Shown: in pieces, positions 40,673 through 49,749 of the stretch
Position numbering within the stretch: position 1 is the first letter of the stretch
Layout: each line of letters starts with the position of its first letter
Origin: JANPBY01 sp963805505
Lineage (GTDB): Bacteria > Actinomycetota > Actinomycetes > DATJPE01
DNA length: 64,000 nt
Assembly (NCBI GenBank): GCA_963805505.1
Contig: CAWDUP010000004.1
Coordinates: 1-64,000, forward strand
Direction: 5' to 3'
The notes under the pieces: model-generated
Seen by the model: only the letters and a program-made list of their open reading frames with translations
Told to the model about the DNA's origin: nothing
The model's database searches: none
Translations under genes and position numbers: made by a program

Positions 40673-41011
40673 TCAGACGACGAGAACCAGCACGAGCGCG
40701 ATGACCGCGGCCGCCACCAGCCCGACCACGGTGGCGATATCCACCCGGCTGGCGGGGATCGGGCGACCTTCGCGGATCGCCCCCTCGATCACCTTCCAGC
40801 GGCGCCGCGAGGTCGCGCCGACCAGGATGCCGGTGGCAACCAAGATGACTCCCGCCGTCCGCCGGAGCTCGACGTGGCCGGCGTCTGGGAAAACCCCCAC
40901 CACCGCGACCCCGGCAGCCAGCAGCGTCAAGGAGGTGCGGATGTAGGCGAGGTACGTGCGTTCCGCGGCCAAGACGGTCCGGTAGTCCGGCCCCTCGTCG
41001 CTGTCACCCAT
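40673..41011 (-). CDS. DUF202 (YidH) family membrane protein
   Basis: The 112-residue protein has the DUF202 pattern: LAAERTYLAYIRTSLTLLAAGVAVVGVF, then RRTAGVILVATGILVGATSRRRW and a last helix VVGLVAAAVIALVLVLVV. Three transmembrane helices are visible. The function of the family is not established. It starts 160 bp from the divergent MMPL gene. Confidence 0.85.
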   Translation of the reverse strand: MGDSDEGPDYRTVLAAERTYLAYIRTSLTLLAAGVAVVGVFPDAGHVELRRTAGVILVATGILVGATSRRRWKVIEGAIREGRPIPASRVDIATVVGLVAAAVIALVLVLVV

Positions 41012-41170
41012 GTCGGCGAGTCTGGCATGCGGACCGGCGGCCGCTGCTGTCCGACCCGCGCCCGGCTAGAGCCAACCAAAGGGATGTGCAGGCGGGGCTG
41101 ATCCGCCGCTATCGTTGATCACCCGCAGCACGACGATGTGTGCCCGCCGGGCACCGAAAGGCAGGACCTG

Positions 41171-43663
41171 GTGGGTCGGGTTTCACAATGGGCTGTTCGT
41201 GCCCCGTGGTTCGCATTGGTGACCTGGATCGCGGCCATGATCATCATCGGTGTCGTGGGCACCAAGTTCGGTGGCGACTACAACGACAACTTCGAGCTCC
41301 CTGACACCGAGTCCACGACGGCTCAGGACCTTCTGGGCAACCTCTCTTCCGGAGCCGGCACCGGTGCAGGGCTCGAGGGGCAGATCGTGTGGGGAGTCAG
41401 CTCGGGTCAGGTGACCGATTCGACCGTCGAATCCACGATGACCGAGCTGCTCACCAAGGCCTCGACGAGCCCAGGCGTCAGTTGCGTGCAGACGCCGTAC
41501 GGCGACCCGCTCGGGTCCGGCTGCCCCGAGCCGCCCAGCGGTCAGTCCGACGCGAACCCCCCGGCCGACGACGGTGCACCACCGCCCCCCGCCGAGCCGC
41601 TGTCCCCCGAGGCGGAAGGCCCGAACGCGCACTTCGGTCAGGCTGGTGTGAGTCCTGACGGGTCGGTGGCCTACGCGACGGTGACCTTCGAGGGTGCGTC
41701 CTTCGACGACTTGAACACAGACGAGATCTCAGCCGTGCTCGACCTGGTCAAGGAAGAGAACGGCTCCGGAGACCTTCAGGTGGGCGCGAACGGCATCTTC
41801 TCCTTCGTCGCCGGAGAGCCCCCGTCGTCGGAGAGCATCGGGGTGGCCGTCGCGCTGGTCATCTTGCTGTTCGCCTTCGGGTCGATCCTGGGCGCGTTCC
41901 TGCCGATCATCTCCGCCGTCGTGTCGGTCGCCTTGACGACGACGTTCGTCCTGCCCCTGGTCGCGCGCTACTTCGACGTGGCGACCTTCGCACCGATCCT
42001 GGCCTCGATGATCGGCTTGGGCGTTGGTATCGACTACTCGCTGTTCGTCATCAACCGCTACCGCGAGGCGATGATCCACGGCCGAACTCCCCGGGAGGCC
42101 GCGCTCGAAGCCGTACGCACCTCCGGGCGGGCCGTCCAGTTCGCCGCCTTCACCGTGATCATCGCGCTGCTCGGTCTCTTCGTCCTGGGCATCACGTTCT
42201 TCAACGGCATCGCGGTGGCGTCGGCCATCACGGTGTTCATGGTGATGGTCGGAGCCCTGCTCCTCCTCCCGGCCGTCCTGTCGCTGCTCGGCAGCTGGGC
42301 CTTCGTCGGTCGGATGGCCTGGATCTCCGATTCCGAGGCCGTGCCACAGCGCCGCTACAACGGCATCGCTCACGGCATCAGCAACGTGCTTCGGTGGTTG
42401 GGCTGGGTGCTCTACTTCCCGGTCACTCTCATCGGCCTGGCCTGGCGCTGGATCGTGCACCGCGGCCACGTGCCCGACCCCACCCGGCCGAATGCCTTCG
42501 CGCGGTATGGCCATTGGCTGCAGAGACGACCCTGGCTGACCGGTGCTGCCGCGCTGATCGTCATGCTGATCATCGCGATTCCGATGCTGTCTTTGCGGTT
42601 GGGCTTCTCCGATGACTCGGGCACTCCGCAGGGCAGTCCGACCCGGATCGCCTACGACCTCACCGCCGAAGGTTTCGGCCCGGGGGTCAACGGTCCGTTC
42701 TATCTCGCCGTCGAGCTCGACCAGGCCGGCGATCAGGCCGCGGTAGACGCGCTCACCGATGCCCTGAACAACGACCCAGGAGTTGCGCTGGCTGCCGGCG
42801 CACCGGTCGCTGCCGACGCCACGGTCGTGCCCATCCAGGTCTTCCCGACCACGGCACCGCAGGACGAGGCGACCACCGAGCTCCTCTACCACCTCCGCGA
42901 GGACGTGATCCCGGCGGCGACCGCTGACACCGGCGCCTCGGCCTACGTCGGTGGCTTCCAAGCCGTGACGGTCGACTTCACCAAGGTCCTGCAGGATGCC
43001 CTGCCGTGGTTCCTCCTGGTGGTCGTCGGTCTCGGTTTCCTCGCCCTCGTCGTGCTGTTCCGCTCGGTCGCGGTGCCAGCGATGGGAGTGCTGTCCAGCC
43101 TGTTGTCACTGGCAGCAGCCTTGGGCATCACGGTGGCGGTCTTCCAATGGGGCTGGTTCGCCAGCCTGCTCAACGTCGAGTCGACAGGTCCGATCTTCCC
43201 GTTCCTGCCGGTCATGGTGTTCGCGATCCTGTTCGGGCTGTCGTGCGACTACCAGGTGTTCCTGGTCAGCCGCATGCACGAGGAGTGGGTCAACACCAAG
43301 GACAACCGCAAGGCCGTACGCCGTGGGTTGGCCGGGTCGGGTCGGGTCGTCGCCATCGCGGCGGCCATCATGACCAGCGTCTTCGGTGCCTTCGTGCTCG
43401 GCAACGACGCCACGATCAAGCTTTTCGGTGTCGCGCTGTCCACTGCTGTGCTCCTCGACGCGTTCGTGGTCCGGCTGATCCTGATCCCGTCACTGATGAC
43501 CATCGTCGGACCGGCCAACTGGTGGGTGCCCGGCTGGCTCGACCGGATCCTCCCCCACGTCAGCGTCGAGTCCGAGGCGGACATCGAGGCGGGCGCCGCC
43601 GAGATCGTCGACTACGACGAGCCCGACGAGCTCGACCAGGACAAGCAACCGGCAGGAGTCTGA
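41171..43663 (+). CDS. MMPL family RND transporter
   Basis: The 830-residue protein is an MMPL-type RND-superfamily membrane protein. It begins with helix 1 (WAVRAPWFALVTWIAAMIIIGVVG), then an extracytoplasmic porter domain. Two membrane blocks follow; the first contains LASMIGLGVGIDYSLFVINRYREA, the signature with the GxDY proton-relay motif, and the second FGLSCDYQVFLVSRMHEE. Such pumps export lipids, siderophores or drugs. I chose the GTG at 41171 because GAAAGG lies 9 nt upstream; an ATG at 41138 is in frame but has no ribosome-binding site. Confidence 0.9.
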   Translation: MGRVSQWAVRAPWFALVTWIAAMIIIGVVGTKFGGDYNDNFELPDTESTTAQDLLGNLSSGAGTGAGLEGQIVWGVSSGQVTDSTVESTMTELLTKASTSPGVSCVQTPYGDPLGSGCPEPPSGQSDANPPADDGAPPPPAEPLSPEAEGPNAHFGQAGVSPDGSVAYATVTFEGASFDDLNTDEISAVLDLVKEENGSGDLQVGANGIFSFVAGEPPSSESIGVAVALVILLFAFGSILGAFLPIISAVVSVALTTTFVLPLVARYFDVATFAPILASMIGLGVGIDYSLFVINRYREAMIHGRTPREAALEAVRTSGRAVQFAAFTVIIALLGLFVLGITFFNGIAVASAITVFMVMVGALLLLPAVLSLLGSWAFVGRMAWISDSEAVPQRRYNGIAHGISNVLRWLGWVLYFPVTLIGLAWRWIVHRGHVPDPTRPNAFARYGHWLQRRPWLTGAAALIVMLIIAIPMLSLRLGFSDDSGTPQGSPTRIAYDLTAEGFGPGVNGPFYLAVELDQAGDQAAVDALTDALNNDPGVALAAGAPVAADATVVPIQVFPTTAPQDEATTELLYHLREDVIPAATADTGASAYVGGFQAVTVDFTKVLQDALPWFLLVVVGLGFLALVVLFRSVAVPAMGVLSSLLSLAAALGITVAVFQWGWFASLLNVESTGPIFPFLPVMVFAILFGLSCDYQVFLVSRMHEEWVNTKDNRKAVRRGLAGSGRVVAIAAAIMTSVFGAFVLGNDATIKLFGVALSTAVLLDAFVVRLILIPSLMTIVGPANWWVPGWLDRILPHVSVESEADIEAGAAEIVDYDEPDELDQDKQPAGV

Positions 43664-43673
43664 GTCGGGCCGA

Positions 43674-44006
43674 CTACTTCCCGCGGGGGCGTACGGCATC
43701 CTGCGGCACCCAGGCGACGACCAGCGCGTCCCAGCCGGGGTCGGGCGCCTGCCCACTCTCGTCGCCTCGACGACGCCAGCCGTGGACCACGCCGGGGACG
43801 TCGGCTGGCCCGGTCCGCAGCCAGCAGGGCCGACCCGCATCGTCGGCCGGACCTGATGTCGGGGCGCCGGATGTCGGGTCGCCGGATGTCGGGTCGCCGG
43901 GTGGAGACTCGGCCAATTGCCCTCGACGACGCTGCGACAGCGGGGACCGTCCGGCGTCGACCGACCGATTCATCCCGCCAGCTGCCATCTGCGCAGCCTG
44001 ACACAT
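43674..44006 (-). CDS. Possible small protein with GDPTS pentapeptide repeats
   Basis: The 110-residue frame has GC-rich third positions and a plausible C-terminal domain (CWLRTGPADVPGVVHGWRRRGDESG, then GWDALVVAWVPQDAVRPRG). The middle part is encoded by three 15-bp tandem repeats (43855-43899) giving GDPTSGDPTSGAPTS. I recognise no family. The codon pattern suggests it is real, but the start is unclear and the N-terminal third looks non-native; coding could begin further in. It is the only content of the 358-bp gap between the MMPL and TetR genes. Confidence 0.4.
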   Translation of the reverse strand: MCQAAQMAAGGMNRSVDAGRSPLSQRRRGQLAESPPGDPTSGDPTSGAPTSGPADDAGRPCWLRTGPADVPGVVHGWRRRGDESGQAPDPGWDALVVAWVPQDAVRPRGK

Positions 44007-44009
44007 AAT

Positions 44010-44029
44010 CGTACAAATATTCTAGTCTG
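44010..44029. repeat. Direct repeat flanking tetR, downstream copy
   Basis: CGTACAAATATTC (44010-44022) and the adjoining TCTAGTCTG (44021-44029) match the tetR upstream region, where the same two blocks (44724-44736 and 44760-44768) are separated by a 23-bp insert holding a dyad. The gene stop codon is inside this copy. Confidence 0.6.
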
Positions 44030-44714
44030 GTCCGCGCTGCGCCTCCTTCAGCCAGACTCCGGGGTCCACGAGCAGCCGGGTCCACAGGTCGACGAGGTGG
44101 TCGCGAAATCGTCCCGGGTCCCACCCCCGGCCGGCCAGCAGGAGGTAGTACTCGGCACTGTTGGTCGCCCAGACGATGTCGGCCACCTCTGCGTCGGTGA
44201 GGTCGGAACGGAGCTGGCCGGTGCTCCGCAGATCGGCGGCGAACTCCAGCATGTTGGCCGCCCGACGCTCGATCAGCCCCGACCATGCTCGCTGACACTC
44301 GATGTCGTCGCGTCCGGCTTGCCTGAGCGCCTCCTGCAAGGGAGCCACCGTGGGGAGCAGGTCGCTGAGCGCCTCGGCGTACAACTCGATCTTGGCTTGT
44401 GCCGAGGTTGCTTGCCGGATGCGGCGCACGTACCCACGCTGACGAGCCGGGACCGGATCATCGCCCGAGGCGAGGACCATGTCGATGACGGCGCGGACCA
44501 GATCAGGCTTGCGGCCGACGCTTGCATAGACCGTGTCGATCGCCACCCCGGCCCGCTCGGCGACCTGGCTCATCGTGACCCCATAACCGGTGACCGTGAA
44601 CAGCTCGCGGGCCGCCACGAGGACCGCGCGGCGGGTCTGGTCGGCCTGGGCCTCACGCGCAGGCGATCGGTACGCGCGGGTCTCGACGGGGCGGGTCTTG
44701 ACGGGGCGGGCCAT
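44022..44714 (-). CDS. TetR family transcriptional regulator
   Basis: The 230-residue protein has an N-terminal TetR helix-turn-helix (TRRAVLVAARELFTVTGYGVTMSQVAERAGVAIDTVYASVGRKPDL) and an all-helical ligand-binding domain that contains the typical ALRQAGRDDIE and LTDAEVADIVWAT segments. The ATG at 44714 fits the family start. The cupin gene diverges 65 bp away, with a 17-bp dyad between. It probably represses itself and the cupin gene; the MMPL pump 358 bp downstream is a further possible target, by inference. Confidence 0.88.
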   Translation of the reverse strand: MARPVKTRPVETRAYRSPAREAQADQTRRAVLVAARELFTVTGYGVTMSQVAERAGVAIDTVYASVGRKPDLVRAVIDMVLASGDDPVPARQRGYVRRIRQATSAQAKIELYAEALSDLLPTVAPLQEALRQAGRDDIECQRAWSGLIERRAANMLEFAADLRSTGQLRSDLTDAEVADIVWATNSAEYYLLLAGRGWDPGRFRDHLVDLWTRLLVDPGVWLKEAQRGPD

Positions 44715-44723
44715 GGGTCCTAC

Positions 44724-44768
44724 CGTACCAATATTCATCCGAAAGTCTTTCGGACGAAATCTAGTCTG
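44724..44768. promoter_or_regulatory. tetR-cupin intergenic operator region
   Basis: It contains the near-copy of the downstream flank repeat (44724-44736 and 44760-44768) and, between them, the perfect dyad TCCGAAAGTCTTTCGGA (44738-44754, one central base). The dyad lies between divergent starts and is the best candidate for the TetR operator. Confidence 0.6.
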
Positions 44769-44779
44769 AGGAGCACCCA

Positions 44780-45289
44780 ATGCTCGACTCGTCAGCCACC
44801 ACCCTCCGCGCCATCCACCGAACCGCTGCCGAGGGCCGGGCGACCTGGGCGATGGGCTCGTTGTTCGAACGCCTGCTGGGCGCCGCCGAGTCGGCTGACG
44901 CACTCGGCGTCTCGCTGGTGACCCAACCCCCCGGCACCGCCACGCCGCTGCACGTGCACACCCGCGAGGCGGAGGCGTTCTACGTGCTGGCCGGAACGCT
45001 CACCTACCGTGCCGGCGACGACATCTTCCACCTGTCATCCGGATCGTTCATGTATCTGCCCCAAGGGATGGCTCACGCCTTCCGGGTCACCGGCGAGGAG
45101 CCCACCCAGTTCCTCGCCTTGACCAGCCCGGGCGGTCTGATGGATCTCTACGACGAGGTCGGGATCGAAGCCCGGGAGCACCGCCTCCCCGGCGACGACG
45201 GCCAGAGCATGGACGTGGAGATCGCCCGATGGAACCAGGTCGGTCCGAAGTACGGGCTGCAGGTCGTCGGGCCACCCATCGACGGCTGA
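44780..45289 (+). CDS. Cupin domain-containing protein
   Basis: The 169-residue protein has one small cupin barrel: TPLHVHTREAEAFYVLAGTL (motif 1, with His-His-Glu-type ligands) and FMYLPQGMAHAFRVTG (motif 2). Such proteins are metal-dependent isomerases, dioxygenases or small-molecule binding proteins; no more can be said. It diverges from tetR with a dyad operator between them, so it is probably controlled by that regulator. Confidence 0.85.
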   Translation: MLDSSATTLRAIHRTAAEGRATWAMGSLFERLLGAAESADALGVSLVTQPPGTATPLHVHTREAEAFYVLAGTLTYRAGDDIFHLSSGSFMYLPQGMAHAFRVTGEEPTQFLALTSPGGLMDLYDEVGIEAREHRLPGDDGQSMDVEIARWNQVGPKYGLQVVGPPIDG

Positions 45290-45328
45290 GCGTCCCGGGG
45301 CGCGCGACGGCGAAGCGTGGTGGTTTCC

Positions 45329-46447
45329 TCAGCCCGAGCCTTCGTCGGGCAGGACGACTTCGAGTCCCAGCCAGCGCGCAAGGTCGTCGATCTCGCGACG
45401 GACCGCCTCGATCATCTCGGGAGTGAACGGCTCGTCCTGATGGATCGCCGCTACGCGTAGCTCGCCTTCCTTGGGTTCCGCGGTCGCGTCGAGTTTTCCT
45501 ACGAGCCGGTCCCCGTGGAGGATCGGCAGGGCGTAGTAGCCCCACATTCGGGCGGCCGCCGGTTTGTACATCTCGAGGATGTAGTCGAACTCGAAGATCT
45601 CGCTGAGCCGCCTGCGATCGGCCAGCAATCGGTCGAAGGGCGACAGCAGCGCCGTACGGCCGACGAACGGCTGCCCGAGCTGGGCGGGGTCGACGCGCCA
45701 TTGGCCACGCACCCCCTCCACCTGCGCGATGTCACCGGTCTCGCCGACGTCGACCGGCTCGAGGGGCAGCTTGGTGGTCTTCGCCCGGGCGATACCTAGG
45801 GCCGTGAGCCTGCGCTGGTTGAGCCGGACCCGCGCCTCGTCGATCGGTGGCACCGGATCGTCGGGATAGACCCGGGAGGCGAGGTCCCACAACCGGTCAC
45901 GCCCGGTGCCCCCGGCAGCCGCTACCTCGCCGCGTTGGACCAGCTTGTCGAGCATCATCCGAACATTGCGGTTGTCGTTCCAGCCGCTGGACTTCCATGG
46001 GACCTCGCACGTGTCCGGCAGCTCGCTCGACGGCAGCGGCCCATCGGCCCGCAGCCGGTCGAGGATGTCCTGCCGGCAATAGCTGTTCGCGCTCACCCAG
46101 TCGCGCAGCTGCTGCTGCCATTCGTTGAGCGCCCCGGAGCCGGGCCACTGCTCCATCTCCGCGCGAAACAGCGCGATGTCATCGGCGACCCGAAGGGTCT
46201 GCTGCAGCTCGATCAGCCGTTGCTCGTCGACGGCGTTCCAGAGCTGGCTGGCTTCGAAGCCGCTTCCCAGGCGACTCCACATGACCAGCTCCGCGGTGGG
46301 TGCGATCGCGCGCGTGGGCTCGACCTGGAGGAGGCCGAGCTGACGCACCGTCTCGACCAGATCGGTCGGTCGGGGGTCGGTGAGCAGCTGCGCTCGTACG
46401 GCTATCCGCCGAGCGTCGGCTCGGCTCAACTGGTGGACCTCGGCCAT
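45329..46447 (-). CDS. YcaQ/AlkX-like winged-helix DNA glycosylase family protein
   Basis: The 372-residue protein belongs to the HTH_42 (DUF1006) family, whose members YcaQ and AZL excise interstrand crosslinked or alkylated bases. Family segments are RRIAVRAQLLTDPRPTDLVETVRQLGLLQVEPTRAIAPTAELVMWSR, RMWGYYALPILHGDRLVGKLD and the three winged-helix units. The catalytic position, QxD in E. coli YcaQ and QxQ in AZL, here reads QVE, if aligned correctly. It stands alone on the minus strand. Confidence 0.8.
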   Translation of the reverse strand: MAEVHQLSRADARRIAVRAQLLTDPRPTDLVETVRQLGLLQVEPTRAIAPTAELVMWSRLGSGFEASQLWNAVDEQRLIELQQTLRVADDIALFRAEMEQWPGSGALNEWQQQLRDWVSANSYCRQDILDRLRADGPLPSSELPDTCEVPWKSSGWNDNRNVRMMLDKLVQRGEVAAAGGTGRDRLWDLASRVYPDDPVPPIDEARVRLNQRRLTALGIARAKTTKLPLEPVDVGETGDIAQVEGVRGQWRVDPAQLGQPFVGRTALLSPFDRLLADRRRLSEIFEFDYILEMYKPAAARMWGYYALPILHGDRLVGKLDATAEPKEGELRVAAIHQDEPFTPEMIEAVRREIDDLARWLGLEVVLPDEGSG

Positions 46448-46491
46448 CCGCCGAGGGTAAAGGGCGGTCCCGACCTTCCCCGACGACTCCC

Positions 46492-48108
46492 TCAGGTGGA
46501 GGATGCCGCCGGGCTCGCCTCCTCTGCCTCCTCGTCCGGTCCAGAGCCGTGCGGCAGGTGCCGGGTGAACGGCAACGCGGCGAAGGCCAGCAGAGCCGAG
46601 GCGAGCAGGCCCACCTTCAACGAGGTGAGCTGAGCGCCGGCATAGTCCTCGACGATCGCTGCCGTCGTCGCGTCGTCCAGCCCCGCATCGCTGGCCGCCT
46701 GCCGGACCTGCTCCACGGACAAGAAGTCGATTCCGCCTTCGACCTGCACGCCCACCTGGGTCGCCACCTCGGCGCTGACTCGCGGATCCTCCTCGATCGT
46801 GCCGACGAAAACGTTGGCCAGGCCGGTGAGCACGATCGCCCCGATGAGGGCCACCCCCAAGGAGGAGCCGAGTTGTTGGCCGGTGTACTGGAGACCGCCG
46901 GCCTCGCTGCGCCCGGACGCGTCAACCGAGGACTGCACGACGTTGCCCAGCTGGGACACGATCAGGCCCATGCCGATCCCGATGACGGCCATCGACACAG
47001 CGAACATCCCACCGGCCAGCTCGGGCTCCACGGTGTCGAGGAGCAGCAGGATCCCGACCACGGTGCTGCTCAGCCCCCACCGGACGATCGCGCGCACAGT
47101 CATGTGCGTGGACAAGCGGCTCCCCGCCGCTGAGGCCAGGAACATGGTGACCGAGATCGGCACCATCTTGATCCCGGTCTCGAGCGCGTCCAGGCCGAGC
47201 ACGAGCTGCAGGTAGAGGGGCATCACGAAGAACACGCCCATCAGGATCAGGTTCTGGGTGAACAGCCCGATCAGCCCGGCCCGCAACGGAGGGATCCGCA
47301 GCAGTGACAGGTGCACCAACGGATCGAAGCCACCGGCTTCGCGGCGACGCTGCCAGTGCACGAAGGCCCACAACAAGAAGCCACCGAAGGCGATCATGAA
47401 GGGTGTGAGCGAGAAGCCGAACGGGCTGATCGGCGAGTCCTTCGGAAGCAGCCAACCCCAGGTGCTCGACTGGAGCACGCCGAGCACCACCAGGCCCAGC
47501 CCGGTCGCCGACAAGACTGCGCCGACGACGTCCAGCTTCGGGACCCTGCCTTCGCGGACGGCATCCGCCACCTTGGGGGTCATCGCCAGGATGAAGCCGA
47601 CGAGCAGCACCTCGCCGACGAAGACGATCCGCCAGGTCAGCTCGGTCGTCGCCCACCCACCGAGGATGGGGCCGACGGCGATTCCCGCGCCCGCGACGCC
47701 TCCGATCACGGCGTAGGCAACCTTGCGGGACTGGCCTTCGTAGTTGCCCGCGATGAGCGCAGCCATGGCTGGCAGCACGAGAGCTGCGCCGGCGCCTTCC
47801 AGGATCGACCAGCCCAGGGCGAGGACGAAGACCGACTGCGAGACTGCCGTGAGAGCCGACCCGCACGCATAGATCACGAGTCCGATGACGAAGGCGCGAC
47901 GACGCCCGATCAGGTCGCCGATCTTGGCCCCGGTGAGCATCAGCATCGCCATCACCAGGCAGTACAAGGTGATGATCGCCTGGATCGTGGTCACGGTCGT
48001 GTCGAAGTCGATCACCAGCTGACTGATCGACACGTTCATCACGGACTGATCGAGGACCATGACGAACTGGGCGGTGGCCAGCGCCACCAAGGCGAGCCAT
48101 CGGTTCAC
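46492..48108 (-). CDS. DHA2/EmrB-type MFS drug transporter
   Basis: The 538-residue protein has 14 predicted helices: the first segment FVMVLDQSVMNVSISQLVIDF, then MLTGAKIGDLIGRRRAF, the ILEGAGAALVLPAMAALIAGNY motif with Pro-rich helix 5 and VGPILGGW. This fits the EmrB/QacA subfamily, proton-driven multidrug exporters. It overlaps the upstream arcB gene by 4 nt (start 48108, arcB stop at 48105) and is therefore coupled to it, an unusual pairing for an arginine-catabolic gene. Confidence 0.88.
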   Translation of the reverse strand: MNRWLALVALATAQFVMVLDQSVMNVSISQLVIDFDTTVTTIQAIITLYCLVMAMLMLTGAKIGDLIGRRRAFVIGLVIYACGSALTAVSQSVFVLALGWSILEGAGAALVLPAMAALIAGNYEGQSRKVAYAVIGGVAGAGIAVGPILGGWATTELTWRIVFVGEVLLVGFILAMTPKVADAVREGRVPKLDVVGAVLSATGLGLVVLGVLQSSTWGWLLPKDSPISPFGFSLTPFMIAFGGFLLWAFVHWQRRREAGGFDPLVHLSLLRIPPLRAGLIGLFTQNLILMGVFFVMPLYLQLVLGLDALETGIKMVPISVTMFLASAAGSRLSTHMTVRAIVRWGLSSTVVGILLLLDTVEPELAGGMFAVSMAVIGIGMGLIVSQLGNVVQSSVDASGRSEAGGLQYTGQQLGSSLGVALIGAIVLTGLANVFVGTIEEDPRVSAEVATQVGVQVEGGIDFLSVEQVRQAASDAGLDDATTAAIVEDYAGAQLTSLKVGLLASALLAFAALPFTRHLPHGSGPDEEAEEASPAASST

Positions 48109-49118
48109 GACTCGGCTCCGAGCGTGGCGACCATGACGGCCTTGATCGTATGCAGCCGGTTCTCGGCCTGATCGAAGGCGATGTTGTACGGCGACTCGAA
48201 GACCTCGTCGGTCACCTCGAGCCCGGAAGTCATGCCGGTCTTCTCGGCGATGTCTTGGCCGACGATGGTGCTGGTGTCGTGGAAGGCGGGGAGGCAGTGC
48301 ATGAACTTGACGTCAGCGTTCCCGGTCGACTCGAGCGCCCTGGCGTTGACCTGATAGGGGGACAAGAGCTTGATCCGTTGGTCCCACACCTCCTTGGCCT
48401 CGCCCATCGAGACCCACACGTCGGTGTGCACGTAGTCGACACCCGCTAGGGCCTCACCAGAATCCTCCGTGAGCAGCAGTCGGGCGCCGGAGGCGGCCGC
48501 TCGATCTTCGGCGATGAGCTGCACCTCGTCGCTGGGCCACAGCGCCTTGGGAGCCGCGATCCGCACATCAGCGCCCATGATCGCGCCCATCACATACAGC
48601 GAGTGCCCCATGTTGGAGCGGGCGTCCCCCAGATAGCAGTAGGAGATCTCCTCGACGCGCTTGCCGTGACCGTGCTCGAGCATGGTGAGGAAGTCGGCAA
48701 GCATCTGCGTCGGGTGCCACTCGTCGGTGAGACCGTTGAAGACCGGTACCGCTGAATGCTCGGCCAGCGTCTCCACCGTGGCCTGGGCCTTGCCGCGAAA
48801 CTCGATGCCGTCGTAGTAGCGGGAGAGGACGCGGGCGGTATCGGCTGCCGACTCCTTGTGCCCGATCTGGGAGGAGGTGGGATCGAGGTACGTCGTGTGC
48901 GCCCCTTGGTCGTAGGCGGCCACCTCAAAGGCGCATCTCGTACGCGTCGAGGTCTTCTCGAAGATCAACGCGACGTTCTTGCCAGTCATCTGCTTCTGCT
49001 CGACACCAGAACGCTTCGCGCGCTTCAGGTCACCGGCGAGGTCGAGGAGGAACTGCAGCTCCTCGGCGGTGAAGTCGATCTCCTTGAGGAAATCGCGATT
49101 GCGCAGGTTGACCGGCAC
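48105..49118 (-). CDS. arcB: Ornithine carbamoyltransferase (catabolic type)
   Basis: The 337-residue enzyme catalyses carbamoyl transfer between carbamoyl phosphate and ornithine; run backwards it cleaves citrulline in the arginine deiminase pathway. The carbamoyl-phosphate loop IFEKTSTRTRCAF, then GQIGHKESAADTARVLSRYYD-like, the ornithine motif HCLPAFHD and DEVFESPYNIAFDQAENRLHTIKAVMVATLG are family-perfect. The long N-terminus and the ExxSTRTR form fit ArgF/ArcB of the 335-residue class. It is separated from the permease-arcA pair by 14 kb. Confidence 0.92.
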   Translation of the reverse strand: MPVNLRNRDFLKEIDFTAEELQFLLDLAGDLKRAKRSGVEQKQMTGKNVALIFEKTSTRTRCAFEVAAYDQGAHTTYLDPTSSQIGHKESAADTARVLSRYYDGIEFRGKAQATVETLAEHSAVPVFNGLTDEWHPTQMLADFLTMLEHGHGKRVEEISYCYLGDARSNMGHSLYVMGAIMGADVRIAAPKALWPSDEVQLIAEDRAAASGARLLLTEDSGEALAGVDYVHTDVWVSMGEAKEVWDQRIKLLSPYQVNARALESTGNADVKFMHCLPAFHDTSTIVGQDIAEKTGMTSGLEVTDEVFESPYNIAFDQAENRLHTIKAVMVATLGAES

Positions 49119-49217
49119 AGGTGGCTCCTTGGCTCATGCGGGCAGCGTCGGGTCATCCTTCCAGCCACCAGGCCCCAAACGCACGCATGGGCCTCGCCAC
49201 CATGGGACCGTATTCGG

Positions 49218-49715
49218 GTGGGAAACGACCGGCTCTGGCATCACCTCAACGTCGAGCGAGCCGTCTACGGGACGGTCGTGTTGATGTCGGTGCTCGTGGT
49301 CTATGAGGGGTGGGCCTCGTTGACCTCGTTCTTCGGCACAGCCCTGGTGATCATCGCCCCCATCGTCGCCCTGCTGCTCGCGCACTACTTCGCTGACCTG
49401 ATGTCGCTGCACGTCGAGGTGGGAAGGCCTCTTCGCCGCGCCGAGTGGATGGGCTTGGCCGGGCGCGAGGTCGGGATCCTGCTGGCCGCTGTCCCGCCGC
49501 TGACCATCTTGCTGATCGGCTGGCTCACCCCGTTGGACGCCGTATCCACGATCAAGGTGCTGCTCTGGGGAGGTGTGGCGTCGCTGATGTTCCTCGCGGC
49601 CGTTGCCGCAAGCCAGGCCGGCTACCGGGGCTGGCGACTGGCGGTGGCGTCAGCCATGGGAGGCGTGGTGGGTCTGGTCGTGATCTCCCTGCAGGTCCTG
49701 CTCAAGCCGCACTAG
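49218..49715 (+). CDS. Small four-helix membrane protein of unknown function
   Basis: The 165-residue protein has four hydrophobic segments: VYGTVVLMSVLVVYEGW, ALVIIAPIVALLLAHYF, ILLAAVPPLTILLIGWL and VASLMFLAAVAASQAGY. No known domain is visible. The GTG at 49218 is used because it directly precedes the first helix. It diverges from arcB by 99 bp. Confidence 0.65.
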   Translation: MGNDRLWHHLNVERAVYGTVVLMSVLVVYEGWASLTSFFGTALVIIAPIVALLLAHYFADLMSLHVEVGRPLRRAEWMGLAGREVGILLAAVPPLTILLIGWLTPLDAVSTIKVLLWGGVASLMFLAAVAASQAGYRGWRLAVASAMGGVVGLVVISLQVLLKPH

Positions 49716-49749
49716 GGAGCGACGACCAGCTCGCGGTCGACGCCATCGT

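Noticed and set aside
41729..42961. Long minus-strand open frame antisense to the MMPL gene
   Set aside because: It is Asp/Arg/Gln-rich without domains; the plus-strand MMPL transporter is unmistakable.
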